DNA of 64,000 nucleotides, taken from positions 1,849,501 to 1,913,500 of the forward strand of contig NC_015167.1 in NCBI RefSeq assembly GCF_000190595.1, given 5' to 3'. The translations under genes were made by a program, and so were the position numbers. The notes beneath the pieces are model-generated. The model saw nothing but the letters and a program-made list of their open reading frames with translations, did not search any database and was not told the origin of the DNA. Positions 42,698-50,439 of the stretch are shown here, piece after piece. Position 1 is the stretch's first letter, and every line of letters begins with the position of its first letter. This DNA comes from Cellulophaga lytica DSM 7489. Its GTDB lineage: Bacteria; Bacteroidota; Bacteroidia; Flavobacteriales; Flavobacteriaceae.

Positions 42698-44215
42698 TTA
42701 CTCTTCTGCTGTAAACTCTTTAATAGCTTGGTTAGGCTCTATAATATTATACCCTTTCCAAAACTCAGGATCGTATTTACGCAAGAGCTCTGGTTTAACA
42801 CCCTTCTTTTCTTCAAAATTAGTAAAGTCAGCTTTTGTTATTGGTTCTGCATCAAAAACAACAATTTCATATTTTATAACATTAGTAAAAGCCATATCTA
42901 ACTTAACATAAAGTTCATTCTGCTTATTTCTTCCTTTTACAACTTTATTCTTTTCAATTATTTTTAATGGTCTATTAATACCAGATTTGCTTCCGGTTTC
43001 TCTTTCTAAATATTGTAAGTCATAGGTGTTATTTTCATTTTTAGCAAAAATCATTTTACCATTTGCTAAATGCTCTTGGTAAGATATGCCAAACAGTTTT
43101 ATACTTTTTAAGTTTTTTACATTTTCATAGTCTATTCTTATAACCGCAAAATCATCTGCGTTTACATACATTGTACCCTTGTAATCTTCACCTCTTTTTG
43201 GTTCAAAATTTAATATGTATACTGGCGCATTTCCCCAATATGTGTAGTCTGTAATAGTAAAATTGTAACGGCCAGATTTTGTTATTACATTTAATTTGGC
43301 ATCATCCATATAAAACAAGTTTTCAAACTGCCTTCCTATAGTGTGTTTTCTATGAGTTGCAAAGCCTACATTTCTTATACGTTCTTCTTCTTTCCTTTTT
43401 TCAAGCTCTTTCTGTAACTCTGTGCTGTCTTTTTTAACGTCTGCAACGCCCATTTCTTCTGCATCTACTTTTGTGCTAAATATGCCCGATTTTATTTTAA
43501 AATAAGAATCTGGTCTTACGTTATCTTTTATAATTTCATTAAACTTTTCCTCAAGGTTGTTTATATCTAATTCCGATTTTTCATCATATAATTTGCAAGC
43601 TTTTATACCGTCAATCTTCATATTTTCTCTATTGTAGTTCCCGTACAAGTCACATAAAATTTCCGAATAACTATTATCTCTTTTGGGTACAGCATTTAAA
43701 ATACTATCAATAAAAGGTTTATTTAATTCCTTAATTGTAGACTTCATAAATGTGTAATTCGTTTTATCGAAACCTTGGTAGTAAGACTCTCTAAAGAACA
43801 TTTTTTTTCTAGTGAAATCCTTGTTGTAGTTTTTTTCTAAACTATCTTTAACCATATCTATAATTTCTTCTCCAGTGTAGTTTTTATTAGAAACCAGTAC
43901 CTCTCTAAGCTCTATTGTTTTAGGTTTCATATAAATAATACTATCTGTAAAAGTAGATACTGGTTGCGCAATGGTATTGTAGCCAATACAAGAAATAAAA
44001 ATAGAATCTATAGCAGTTGTATTTGCAGTGCTTAATGAAAATTTACCTTCGCCATTTGTAATAACACCTTTTTTGTTAGATAAAACAACTGAAACATATG
44101 GTATTGGCTCTTTGCTGTTTGCATCTTTTATACTAGCATTTAATTCTTGGGATTTTAAAAAGTTACCCGTAAGTAAAATAGAGATAAGTAGAGCAAGCTG
44201 AATAGTTTTACGCAT
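42698..44215 (-). CDS. Exported carboxypeptidase-like regulatory domain protein
   Basis: This 505-residue protein has a signal peptide (cut near LKSQ, residue 22) and an N-terminal carboxypeptidase-D-regulatory-like beta-sandwich (about 25-100, with SKEPIPYVSVVLSNKKGVITNGEGKF). A long domain follows with beta-strand periodicity and charged helices (LEKRKEEERIRNVGFATHRKHTIGRQF). This layout is common in Flavobacteriia outer-envelope proteins of unknown function. It is monocistronic; the upstream spacer holds an inverted repeat (44342-44399). Confidence 0.8.
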   Translation of the reverse strand: MRKTIQLALLISILLTGNFLKSQELNASIKDANSKEPIPYVSVVLSNKKGVITNGEGKFSLSTANTTAIDSIFISCIGYNTIAQPVSTFTDSIIYMKPKTIELREVLVSNKNYTGEEIIDMVKDSLEKNYNKDFTRKKMFFRESYYQGFDKTNYTFMKSTIKELNKPFIDSILNAVPKRDNSYSEILCDLYGNYNRENMKIDGIKACKLYDEKSELDINNLEEKFNEIIKDNVRPDSYFKIKSGIFSTKVDAEEMGVADVKKDSTELQKELEKRKEEERIRNVGFATHRKHTIGRQFENLFYMDDAKLNVITKSGRYNFTITDYTYWGNAPVYILNFEPKRGEDYKGTMYVNADDFAVIRIDYENVKNLKSIKLFGISYQEHLANGKMIFAKNENNTYDLQYLERETGSKSGINRPLKIIEKNKVVKGRNKQNELYVKLDMAFTNVIKYEIVVFDAEPITKADFTNFEEKKGVKPELLRKYDPEFWKGYNIIEPNQAIKEFTAEE

Positions 44216-44341
44216 TTTTGATTTTTTAGTTTTGTTTCTTGTTAGTATAGACTACAACAATGTGGTTTGTGTTGCCCAATGAAGCTAAAACAACTAAAAA
44301 AAATAGTGTAATACTTTGGTTATAAGTAGTTTAATAGGTCT

Positions 44342-44399
44342 CTTTTTTGTAGTTTTTTAGCTGACGGCTAATTAAAGTAATATAAAGACTACAAAAAAG
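44342..44399. repeat. 12-bp inverted repeat CTTTTTTGTAGT/ACTACAAAAAAG
   Basis: Perfect 12-bp arms (44342-44353 and 44388-44399) flank 34 bases that include the small palindrome-like AGCTGACGGCT. It lies between the FeoB-associated peptide gene and the exported protein gene, both on the - strand. It could be a terminator for the former or an operator of the latter. Other sequence between 44216 and 44488 showed nothing I could assign. Confidence 0.45.
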
Positions 44400-44488
44400 C
44401 GTTTTTTGATAATTTTAATATACAATTCTTATTTCTTTAACGAAATTGTGAATGTTTTAAGAAAAATACTGAGTATTTGGCAGCCTAT

Positions 44489-44635
44489 TTAGCTACAGCC
44501 GCAATTGTCAGACCCGCAAGACTTTTTGCTTTTGTTGCTTGTGAAAAGAGATTTAGGAAGAAAGAATTTTTTAGCAATATACCCAAATGCAATAGTTACA
44601 GTAATAAAAACTAAAATGTGTTGTAGTGTTTCCAT
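44489..44635 (-). CDS. FeoB-associated Cys-rich membrane peptide
   Basis: This 48-residue peptide has one N-terminal membrane helix (ILVFITVTIAFGYIAKKFF), a basic stretch, and the C-terminal cysteine cluster KKSCGSDNCGCS. This layout is that of the FeoB-associated Cys-rich membrane protein family, which usually accompanies the ferrous iron transporter FeoB. No feoB is present in the window, so it is either an orphan or serves a transporter elsewhere. Its place near a metal ABC operon may be coincidental. ATG start at 44635. Confidence 0.82.
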   Translation of the reverse strand: METLQHILVFITVTIAFGYIAKKFFLPKSLFTSNKSKKSCGSDNCGCS

Positions 44636-44712
44636 AATCTTACATATTTAAGGGTTGTTTTTGTAAACAAGACAACCCTTATTTAGACTGTGTAAAGATA
44701 AGGAATTATTTT

Positions 44713-45891
44713 TTACTTAAAGGCATTAAGTCCTGTAATATCCATACCTGTTATAAGCAAGTGAATGTCGTGTGTACCTTCATACGTTATAACACTTTCT
44801 AAATTCATCATATGTCTCATAATACTGTACTCACCAGTTATGCCCATAGCTCCTAATACTTGCCTAGCTTCTCTAGCAATATTTAAAGCCATATCTACAT
44901 TGTTACGTTTTGCCATAGATATTTGTGCTGTTGTTGCTTTACCTTCATTTTTAAGCTGTCCTAGACGCAACGCTAGTAATTGTGCTTTAGTAATTTCGGT
45001 AACCATTTCTGCTAGCTTTTTTTGCTGTAATTGGTATGCACCAATTGGTTTTCCAAATTGTATGCGTTCTTTTGCATAACGTAATGCGGTGTCATAACAA
45101 TCCATTGCAGCGCCTATTGCACCCCAAGCAATACCGTAACGAGCCGAGTCTAAACAACCTAACGGAGCGCCTAATCCGTTTTTGTTTGGTAATAAATTTT
45201 CTTTTGGCACTTTTACATTGTCAAAAATAAGCTCACCTGTTGCAGATGCTCTTAAAGACCATTTGTTGTGAGTTTCTGGTGTAGAAAAACCTTCCATTCC
45301 TCGCTCTACAATTAGTCCGTTTATTCTACCCTCTTCATTTTTTGCCCACACAACAGCTACATCACAAAAAGGAGCATTAGAGATCCATAATTTAGCACCA
45401 TTTAAAAGGTAATGGTCGCCCATATCTTTATACTTGGTTTCCATACCACCAGGGTTAGATCCGTGGTTTGGTTCTGTAAGTCCAAAACTGCCCATAAACT
45501 CACCACTGGCAAGTTTAGGTAAATACTTTTTGCGTTGTTCTTCTGTGCCGTAAGTGTATATTGGGTACATTACTAGTGATGATTGTACAGATGCTGTAGA
45601 GCGTACGCCACTATCACCACGTTCTATCTCTTGCATAATTAAACCGTAACTAATTTGGTCTAATCCTGCACCGCCATATTCTTCTGGTATATACGGACCA
45701 AAAGCCCCTATTTCTGCTAAACCACTTATTATTTGTTTTGGAAATTCTGCTTTTTGAGCATAATCTTCAATTATAGGAGATACATCTCTCTTAACCCATT
45801 GGCGGGCTGCATCTCTCACCAACTTATGTTCTTCCGACAATAAATCGTCTATGTTATAATAATCTGGTGCTTCAAATAAGTCTGGTTTCAT
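44713..45891 (-). CDS. gcdH: Glutaryl-CoA dehydrogenase-like acyl-CoA dehydrogenase
   Basis: This 392-residue FAD enzyme of the acyl-CoA dehydrogenase family oxidises and decarboxylates glutaryl-CoA to crotonyl-CoA in lysine/tryptophan breakdown. Family blocks are clear: GSFGLTEPNHGSNPGGMET, LRASATGELIFDNVKVP and the C-terminal VITYEGTHDIHLLITGMDI, whose glutamate is the catalytic base of glutaryl-CoA dehydrogenases. Length fits the family. Annotation down to glutaryl-CoA rests on these C-terminal motifs and overall similarity. Confidence 0.87.
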   Translation of the reverse strand: MKPDLFEAPDYYNIDDLLSEEHKLVRDAARQWVKRDVSPIIEDYAQKAEFPKQIISGLAEIGAFGPYIPEEYGGAGLDQISYGLIMQEIERGDSGVRSTASVQSSLVMYPIYTYGTEEQRKKYLPKLASGEFMGSFGLTEPNHGSNPGGMETKYKDMGDHYLLNGAKLWISNAPFCDVAVVWAKNEEGRINGLIVERGMEGFSTPETHNKWSLRASATGELIFDNVKVPKENLLPNKNGLGAPLGCLDSARYGIAWGAIGAAMDCYDTALRYAKERIQFGKPIGAYQLQQKKLAEMVTEITKAQLLALRLGQLKNEGKATTAQISMAKRNNVDMALNIAREARQVLGAMGITGEYSIMRHMMNLESVITYEGTHDIHLLITGMDITGLNAFK

Positions 45892-45955
45892 AGCTATGTA
45901 TTAGGATATGTAACCAAAGATAGGTAAAGAAATATAACAATACAAAGACTAAATG

Positions 45956-46693
45956 TTACATTTTTAAATAAAAATCTTTAGTTAGATTAATGTAATCTTC
46001 GGTGTATACGTGTCTATCGTTCTCTATAACAAGCTCTTCTGTTTTTATGTTGGTGCAAGGTGTTTTTTGAAACTCTAACAGACTACGTTTAACCTCTGCT
46101 TTTACATTGCCTTTAACTCTGGTAATTTTTAGCGGGTATAGTTTAAAATTTTCTGCTAGTTTGATGAATTCTTCTTCTTCTTTATATGGTATTATGGTAG
46201 CAAATCTTCCGTTTGTAGTTAATAATTTGGCCACGCCACTTACCAACTCACTAAAAGGTAAGGATGTGTTTTGGCGTGCATTATCTCTTGCTTTATTACC
46301 ACTAGTAACTTCTTCTGCGTAAAAAGGAGGGTTAGATACAATTAAATCATACAACTCATCTTCTTCTGTTTCATCTGTAGCGTATTCATCTACAAACTCA
46401 TCAAAACCAGCGTGAAAACAAAATAGTCTATCTGCCCAGTCCGATGCTTCAAAGTTATTTGTGCACTGCTCATAGGCATCAGCATCTAATTCTATAGCTT
46501 CTATATTGTCTGCAGCACTACGCTGTGCTAACATTAACGCTATTATTCCTGTACCAGCACCAATATCTAAAATTGAATACGGATTGTGGTCTACAGATGC
46601 CCAAGCGCCTAATAAAACTCCGTCTGTACCAATTTTCATAGCACAACGGTCTTGGTTTATTGTAAACTGTTTAAAAATAAAAGGTTTGCTCAT
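45956..46693 (-). CDS. trmN6: tRNA1(Val) (adenine(37)-N6)-methyltransferase
   Basis: This 245-residue enzyme methylates A37 of tRNA1(Val) using S-adenosylmethionine. The AdoMet motif is DIGAGTG (residues 43-49) and the catalytic NPPF motif is at residues 121-124 (LIVSNPPFYAEE). The start MSKPFIFKQFTINQDRCAMKIGTDGVLLG is characteristic of the YfiC/TrmN6 family. It is bounded upstream by a strong hairpin (46715-46744) that isolates it from the NAD module. Confidence 0.92.
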   Translation of the reverse strand: MSKPFIFKQFTINQDRCAMKIGTDGVLLGAWASVDHNPYSILDIGAGTGIIALMLAQRSAADNIEAIELDADAYEQCTNNFEASDWADRLFCFHAGFDEFVDEYATDETEEDELYDLIVSNPPFYAEEVTSGNKARDNARQNTSLPFSELVSGVAKLLTTNGRFATIIPYKEEEEFIKLAENFKLYPLKITRVKGNVKAEVKRSLLEFQKTPCTNIKTEELVIENDRHVYTEDYINLTKDFYLKM

Positions 46694-46714
46694 TATAAAG
46701 TTTTTTAAAACAGT

Positions 46715-46744
46715 AGAGGCAAGCTTGTAAAAAAGCTTGCCTCT
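46715..46744 (-). terminator. Hairpin at the end of the NAD module
   Basis: The 12-bp perfect stem AGAGGCAAGCTT/AAGCTTGCCTCT (46715-46726 with 46733-46744) has a short AT loop. On the - strand it is followed after 4 bases by a TTTT stretch. It lies 22 bases after the stop of the NAMPT-like gene and before trmN6, marking a transcription boundary. Confidence 0.7.
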
Positions 46745-46766
46745 TACGGTTGCAAAATTAAGAAGT

Positions 46767-48215
46767 TTATCTTACTCTATTTCTAATATCTTGTAAAGAA
46801 TCATCAATAAGTAATTTACCATCTTTAAATACCTCTTTTAATTCTCCTGTTTTTTCTTGCTCCCAATTTACTTGGTCTACAAGTTTATAAGTTCCGTTTT
46901 CTTTTTCAATTTTAAGTAAACCCTTGGCAGACTTTTTTGTTCCATCATCTGTAATAGGATCTTTAAAAATTTCTCTTCCTTCACCATTTACTTCGCCATA
47001 TGTAGCTTTCATTGCAAAACCAAAAGTATCTCTAGTATTGTATTGGTACGTAAAAGAGCCAATACCTAAAACTACGTTTGTAGACGCAAACCCTTTTTGC
47101 TTTAATCGTTCACAAATATCTGTAGCGCGTTCTGTAGTAATACTATCGCCATAAATAGCACCAATGTGTGAGTCTAATTCTTTGTAGCCTTTGCTGTTAG
47201 TTTGTCCGCCAAATATCTCCCATAGCAATTCAATAACTCCTTTTTTCTCCTCTTCAGTTTTTCCGTTAGGATTACCACAAATAATATCTGCAGGATCTCC
47301 ACTATCTGGTCTAATTACAACTTTGCCATCTCTTGCCAACACATCTTCTTTTAAGTTAGGTAAGTATTCGGTAAGTACTTTCCATAAATCCCAAGTGTCA
47401 GAAACAATAGAAACAATTCCGTTAGGGTAAACTTCTGTAATTAATCTTTTAAAAGTTTCTTGCTCTCCAGTATTTGTTCCCATACACATTACAGAGTGTT
47501 CTGTAGCTGCTACAGAGCCACCAACTAATTCCTTGTCGGAGTTTGCGTTGTAATATTCCTCTAAAAAGTCTATAGCAGGAATTGTATCTGTGCCAGAAAA
47601 GCTAAGTAAATGTCCAGATGCACTCATAACAGCAGCTTCCATACCTGCAATACCTCGCATAGAAAAATCGTGACCTTGCCAATCTACAAATTCAAGAGCT
47701 GTAGATGTCTCTTCTGCATACTTATCTAATATTTTCCTGTACTGTTTAGCAATGGTAGCAGAGGTACAAGGCATCCAAATAGTAGTGCTTAAAATAGTCT
47801 CAAAATAATTAGTTAGCCAAAAAAATTCTGGTAATGTATTGTACATTGTCATCATAGGTACACGTATAGGCACACTAGACCCTTCAGGTAATGCTTTTAT
47901 TACCATTGGTAAATAACCAAGGTCGTGTAAATCTTCTATGTGTTTAATACCAACAGCATTTGGTCCTAAATAATTATTAATTCTTCTGCTGTACTTTTCT
48001 GCAATTTCCTTTTTAGGTTTGTTAAAAAAGTTGGTGTTAAATTCTTCAATAATGTATTTTTTTATAAAATATTGAAGTCCAAAAAATACAACTTCATCTA
48101 TAGCGTCTATTCTACTTTTTCTTGGTGTCCAGTTAGAGTATACTAAGGTTGTACCTTCTGGATATTGTCTTCTGTGGTCTACTTTGTAACCGTCTGTATA
48201 TAATAGTGGATTCAT
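46767..48215 (-). CDS. nadV: Nicotinamide phosphoribosyltransferase (NAMPT-like)
   Basis: This 482-residue cytoplasmic enzyme is very close in layout to human NAMPT (491). Active-site positions are conserved: F184 (in GHDFSMRG, human F193), D210 (in GTDT, human D219), H240 (in TEHS, human H247), R302 and D304 (in IRPDSGDP, human R311 and D313). These choose nicotinamide and form NMN from PRPP. It is encoded downstream of the PRPP-synthetase-like gene (26-base gap), which would feed it PRPP. Alternatively, as in phage NAD+ reconstitution pathway 1, such a pair could join nicotinamide to ADP-ribose pyrophosphate and yield NAD directly. Confidence 0.95.
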   Translation of the reverse strand: MNPLLYTDGYKVDHRRQYPEGTTLVYSNWTPRKSRIDAIDEVVFFGLQYFIKKYIIEEFNTNFFNKPKKEIAEKYSRRINNYLGPNAVGIKHIEDLHDLGYLPMVIKALPEGSSVPIRVPMMTMYNTLPEFFWLTNYFETILSTTIWMPCTSATIAKQYRKILDKYAEETSTALEFVDWQGHDFSMRGIAGMEAAVMSASGHLLSFSGTDTIPAIDFLEEYYNANSDKELVGGSVAATEHSVMCMGTNTGEQETFKRLITEVYPNGIVSIVSDTWDLWKVLTEYLPNLKEDVLARDGKVVIRPDSGDPADIICGNPNGKTEEEKKGVIELLWEIFGGQTNSKGYKELDSHIGAIYGDSITTERATDICERLKQKGFASTNVVLGIGSFTYQYNTRDTFGFAMKATYGEVNGEGREIFKDPITDDGTKKSAKGLLKIEKENGTYKLVDQVNWEQEKTGELKEVFKDGKLLIDDSLQDIRNRVR

Positions 48216-48241
48216 AATATCTATATTTTGTTTTTAATGTC

Positions 48242-49084
48242 TTATTGTAGTATGGTAGCAAGTGGTATTTGTTTAACCTTTGGTTGTTCTTCAATTGAGT
48301 TAAAAGAATCTGTAGTAAAAATGCCACTGTAATAACTGCTTAAGCTCTCTAACCCTTTACTAAATATACCGTGACTAACAGCTAGGTATAAGTTGCCAGC
48401 ATTTTTATTTTTTAATTCTTGAGCTAAACCATTAAAAGTTCCACCACCATCGCAAATATCATCTACAACCAAACAATCTTTGCCTTGTAAATCATCTGCG
48501 TACACTTTAAAGCCAGATAACTTGCCGGTTTTAACATCTCTAGTTTTGGAGCATTCTATTACTTCTTTACCTCCTAGATATTCGGCTACTTTATAAATTT
48601 TTTTAAGCGCACCTCCGTCTGGAGATATTAATAAAACATTGTTATTTAAGGTTGATATAACCTTTTGTATAAAAGTGTAATTTGTAATTGTAGTGCAATT
48701 GTGTAATAGAGCAGGGGTAACCTCAGAATGTGGGTCATAAACAATAACTTCATTTAATTGAAGATTATTCATTAATTCTGCATACACTTTTACAGATAAT
48801 GATTCTCCTGGAGCCATTAGCCTATCTTGCCTAGCAGCCGGAAAATATGGTATAAAAGCATTAATTGTTTTTACGCCCATACGTTTTAAGGCGTCTATAG
48901 TAAGTAGCAATAAGCCAACATCATTAAAGGACTGCAGTCTGTGTGTTACTGTTATAGTATCTGAGGTATTAAAATTGTTTTCAATTTTAATGTGAGGTTC
49001 ACCACCAGAAAATAAAAACGATTTAAATTCGATGCTTTTCTGATTTGGGAACGGGTTAAACTGTGGATCTAAATTTAATATCAT
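48242..49084 (-). CDS. Divergent ribose-phosphate pyrophosphokinase-like protein
   Basis: This 280-residue protein is about 30 residues shorter than housekeeping Prs. It keeps the ATP-site motif ARQDRL (84-89), a KxR pair (K180, R182) and the PRPP loop VVDDICDGGGT (206-216). The usual QIQGFF stretch after the DLHA/DPHS histidine is absent and replaced by EVTPALL (residues 121-127). It should make a pyrophosphorylated sugar phosphate for the adjacent NAMPT-like enzyme. The substrate could be ribose-5-phosphate (giving PRPP) or ADP-ribose. It lies under two NrtR-type operators, within a separate NAD operon. Confidence 0.88.
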   Translation of the reverse strand: MILNLDPQFNPFPNQKSIEFKSFLFSGGEPHIKIENNFNTSDTITVTHRLQSFNDVGLLLLTIDALKRMGVKTINAFIPYFPAARQDRLMAPGESLSVKVYAELMNNLQLNEVIVYDPHSEVTPALLHNCTTITNYTFIQKVISTLNNNVLLISPDGGALKKIYKVAEYLGGKEVIECSKTRDVKTGKLSGFKVYADDLQGKDCLVVDDICDGGGTFNGLAQELKNKNAGNLYLAVSHGIFSKGLESLSSYYSGIFTTDSFNSIEEQPKVKQIPLATILQ

Positions 49085-49104
49085 TTGCGTTATTTTTACA
49101 CAAA
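49084..49104 (-). promoter_or_regulatory. NrtR-type operator, site 1, over the promoter of the prs-like gene
   Basis: A 21-bp inverted repeat has arms TTTGCGT and ACACAAA around a 7-base centre. It covers the -7 box and reaches the start codon of the gene at 48242. It is one of three copies of the same element in the NAD module. Confidence 0.82.
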
Positions 49105-49129
49105 GTTAATCGAGAAAATGAATTAACAA
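49101..49129 (-). promoter_or_regulatory. Promoter of the prs-like/nadV operon
   Basis: On the - strand, TTG (49129-49127), an 18-base spacer and TAACTTTG (49108-49101) match the Bacteroidota promoter pattern exactly. Operator site 1 overlaps the -7 box, and site 2 lies 7 bases upstream of the -33 TTG. Confidence 0.8.
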
Positions 49130-49135
49130 AAATTA

Positions 49136-49156
49136 TTTGTGTTAAATTTACGCAAA
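49136..49156 (-). promoter_or_regulatory. NrtR-type operator, site 2
   Basis: A 21-bp inverted repeat has arms TTTGTGT and ACGCAAA around a 7-base centre. It overlaps the last codons and stop of nrtR (stop at 49148-49150) and lies just upstream of the prs-like promoter. Confidence 0.82.
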
Positions 49157-49840
49157 CTTAATTTCAAAGTGCATTCCATTTTTCTCTAAAGCTTTGTATT
49201 TGTTGGGGTCAAAGGTATATAGCTGTGCTGGTCTACCGCTGCCATTTTTTTGTTTTTCGTTGCATTTTTTTATAAAACCAAAGCTTAAAATCTTTTTTCT
49301 AAAGTTTCTTCGGTCTATTTCTTGTTCTAAAATAGTTGCATACAAATGCTCTAAATCCGAAAAAGGAAACTTTTTAGGAAGCAAATCAAAGCCAATAGGT
49401 TGGTAGTGTAGTTTTGCTTTTATTCTTTTAAAAGCAGTATCTATTATTAAATTATGGTCAAACGGTAGTTTTGGTATGTTATTAATGTTTTGCCACTTTA
49501 CGTCTTGTGCATCTGTAGCGGCAGATAGTTTTAAATTATCTGGATTTACCAAGGCAAAATAGGAAACAGATATTACTTGGTTTCTCTTATCTCGCTCAAC
49601 GTCATCACCAAAAGTATACAGTTGCTCTAGGTAGTTAATGTTTATGCCTGCTTCTTCTTGTAATTCTCTGTGTACGGCATTAGTTAATGTTTCTCCATTA
49701 TGTACTAAGCCGCCAGGTAAAACCCACTGATCTTTATAAACACCATACTTTTGTTGTACTAACAATACATAAAGTGCATTGTTATGGTAGCCAAAAACAA
49801 CGGCATCTACTGCTACTTTTATATTCTGATTGTTCTGCAT
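49148..49840 (-). CDS. nrtR: NrtR-type Nudix-related transcriptional regulator of NAD metabolism
   Basis: This 230-residue protein has an N-terminal Nudix domain with an intact Nudix box, GLVHNGE-x7-RELQEEAGI (residues 44-66). A C-terminal winged helix follows (RRNFRKKILSFGFIKKC, then GSGRPAQLYTFD). This domain pair is that of NrtR, a repressor relieved by ADP-ribose and related NAD metabolites. Three matching operators (49084, 49136, 49843) and its place above the prs-like and nadV genes support regulation of NAD salvage plus autoregulation. Many NrtR proteins have a degenerate Nudix box; here it is complete, so residual hydrolase activity is possible. Confidence 0.93.
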   Translation of the reverse strand: MQNNQNIKVAVDAVVFGYHNNALYVLLVQQKYGVYKDQWVLPGGLVHNGETLTNAVHRELQEEAGININYLEQLYTFGDDVERDKRNQVISVSYFALVNPDNLKLSAATDAQDVKWQNINNIPKLPFDHNLIIDTAFKRIKAKLHYQPIGFDLLPKKFPFSDLEHLYATILEQEIDRRNFRKKILSFGFIKKCNEKQKNGSGRPAQLYTFDPNKYKALEKNGMHFEIKFA

Positions 49841-49842
49841 AA

Positions 49843-49863
49843 TATGTGTAGTATATACGCAAA
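49843..49863 (-). promoter_or_regulatory. NrtR-type operator, site 3, upstream of nrtR
   Basis: Read on the - strand, arms TTTGCGT and ACACATA flank a 7-base centre, with one deviation from the other two sites. It sits 3 bases before the nrtR start codon and overlaps TATTTTTG (49867-49860), a -7 box; a TTG lies 16 bases further up at 49886-49884. This fits autorepression. Confidence 0.75.
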
Positions 49864-49893
49864 AATACAGGTTTTATTATGTGCAAGCTAAAT

Positions 49894-50421
49894 TTAGCTT
49901 AAGTATAAGTCTACTAAGCCTTCTGGTGTGGTTACAAAAATGGTTTTATTTTCACGATCTACTTTGGTGATAATTTCATCGTTAATAGGTATTAGCAATT
50001 GTTTATCTCCTTTTTCAACCTCAAAAAGTGCTTGTGATGTGGTGTCGTTAACACTGGTAATTTCTCCAATATCTCCGTGTACATCATCTTGTAAAGTAAA
50101 ACCTATAACTTCGTGAAAGTAAAATTTGTTACCTGTTAATTTAGGTAACATTGTAAGTGGTAGGTAAAGTTTAGAGCCCATAATGCGGTCTGCATCAGAC
50201 TCGTTTAAAACTTCTTCAAACCTAATACGTAATAAACTAGATTTATGTAACCTACATTTATCAATAAAAAATGGAACCAGGTTATTTCCTAAAGAAATAA
50301 ACACTGATTCCATATTTTCGTATAAGTCGGGTTCATCTGCGTCAACCTTAATTAACACTTCGCCCTTAAAACTATATTTTGAAACGATTTTACCTAAGTA
50401 GAAACAATCTTCCTTTTGCAT
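49894..50421 (-). CDS. rimM: Ribosome maturation factor RimM
   Basis: This 175-residue protein helps assemble the 30S head and binds ribosomal protein uS19. The N-terminal RimM domain begins YLGKIVSKYSFKGEVLIKV. The PRC-barrel C-terminus contains YFHEVIGFTLQDD and PINDEIITKVDRENKTIFV, then GLVDLYL. It is co-transcribed 18 bases after rpsP, a widely conserved pairing; trmD, often next in other bacteria, is absent and nrtR follows instead. Confidence 0.95.
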   Translation of the reverse strand: MQKEDCFYLGKIVSKYSFKGEVLIKVDADEPDLYENMESVFISLGNNLVPFFIDKCRLHKSSLLRIRFEEVLNESDADRIMGSKLYLPLTMLPKLTGNKFYFHEVIGFTLQDDVHGDIGEITSVNDTTSQALFEVEKGDKQLLIPINDEIITKVDRENKTIFVTTPEGLVDLYLS

Positions 50422-50439
50422 ATCGTTTTTTGTATAAAT

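Noticed and set aside
49148-49840. Reading the Nudix protein as a plain Nudix hydrolase
   Set aside because: A C-terminal winged helix (NFRKKILSFGFIKK and GSGRPAQLYTF) and three matching operators make the NrtR regulator reading much better, though residual hydrolase activity remains possible.
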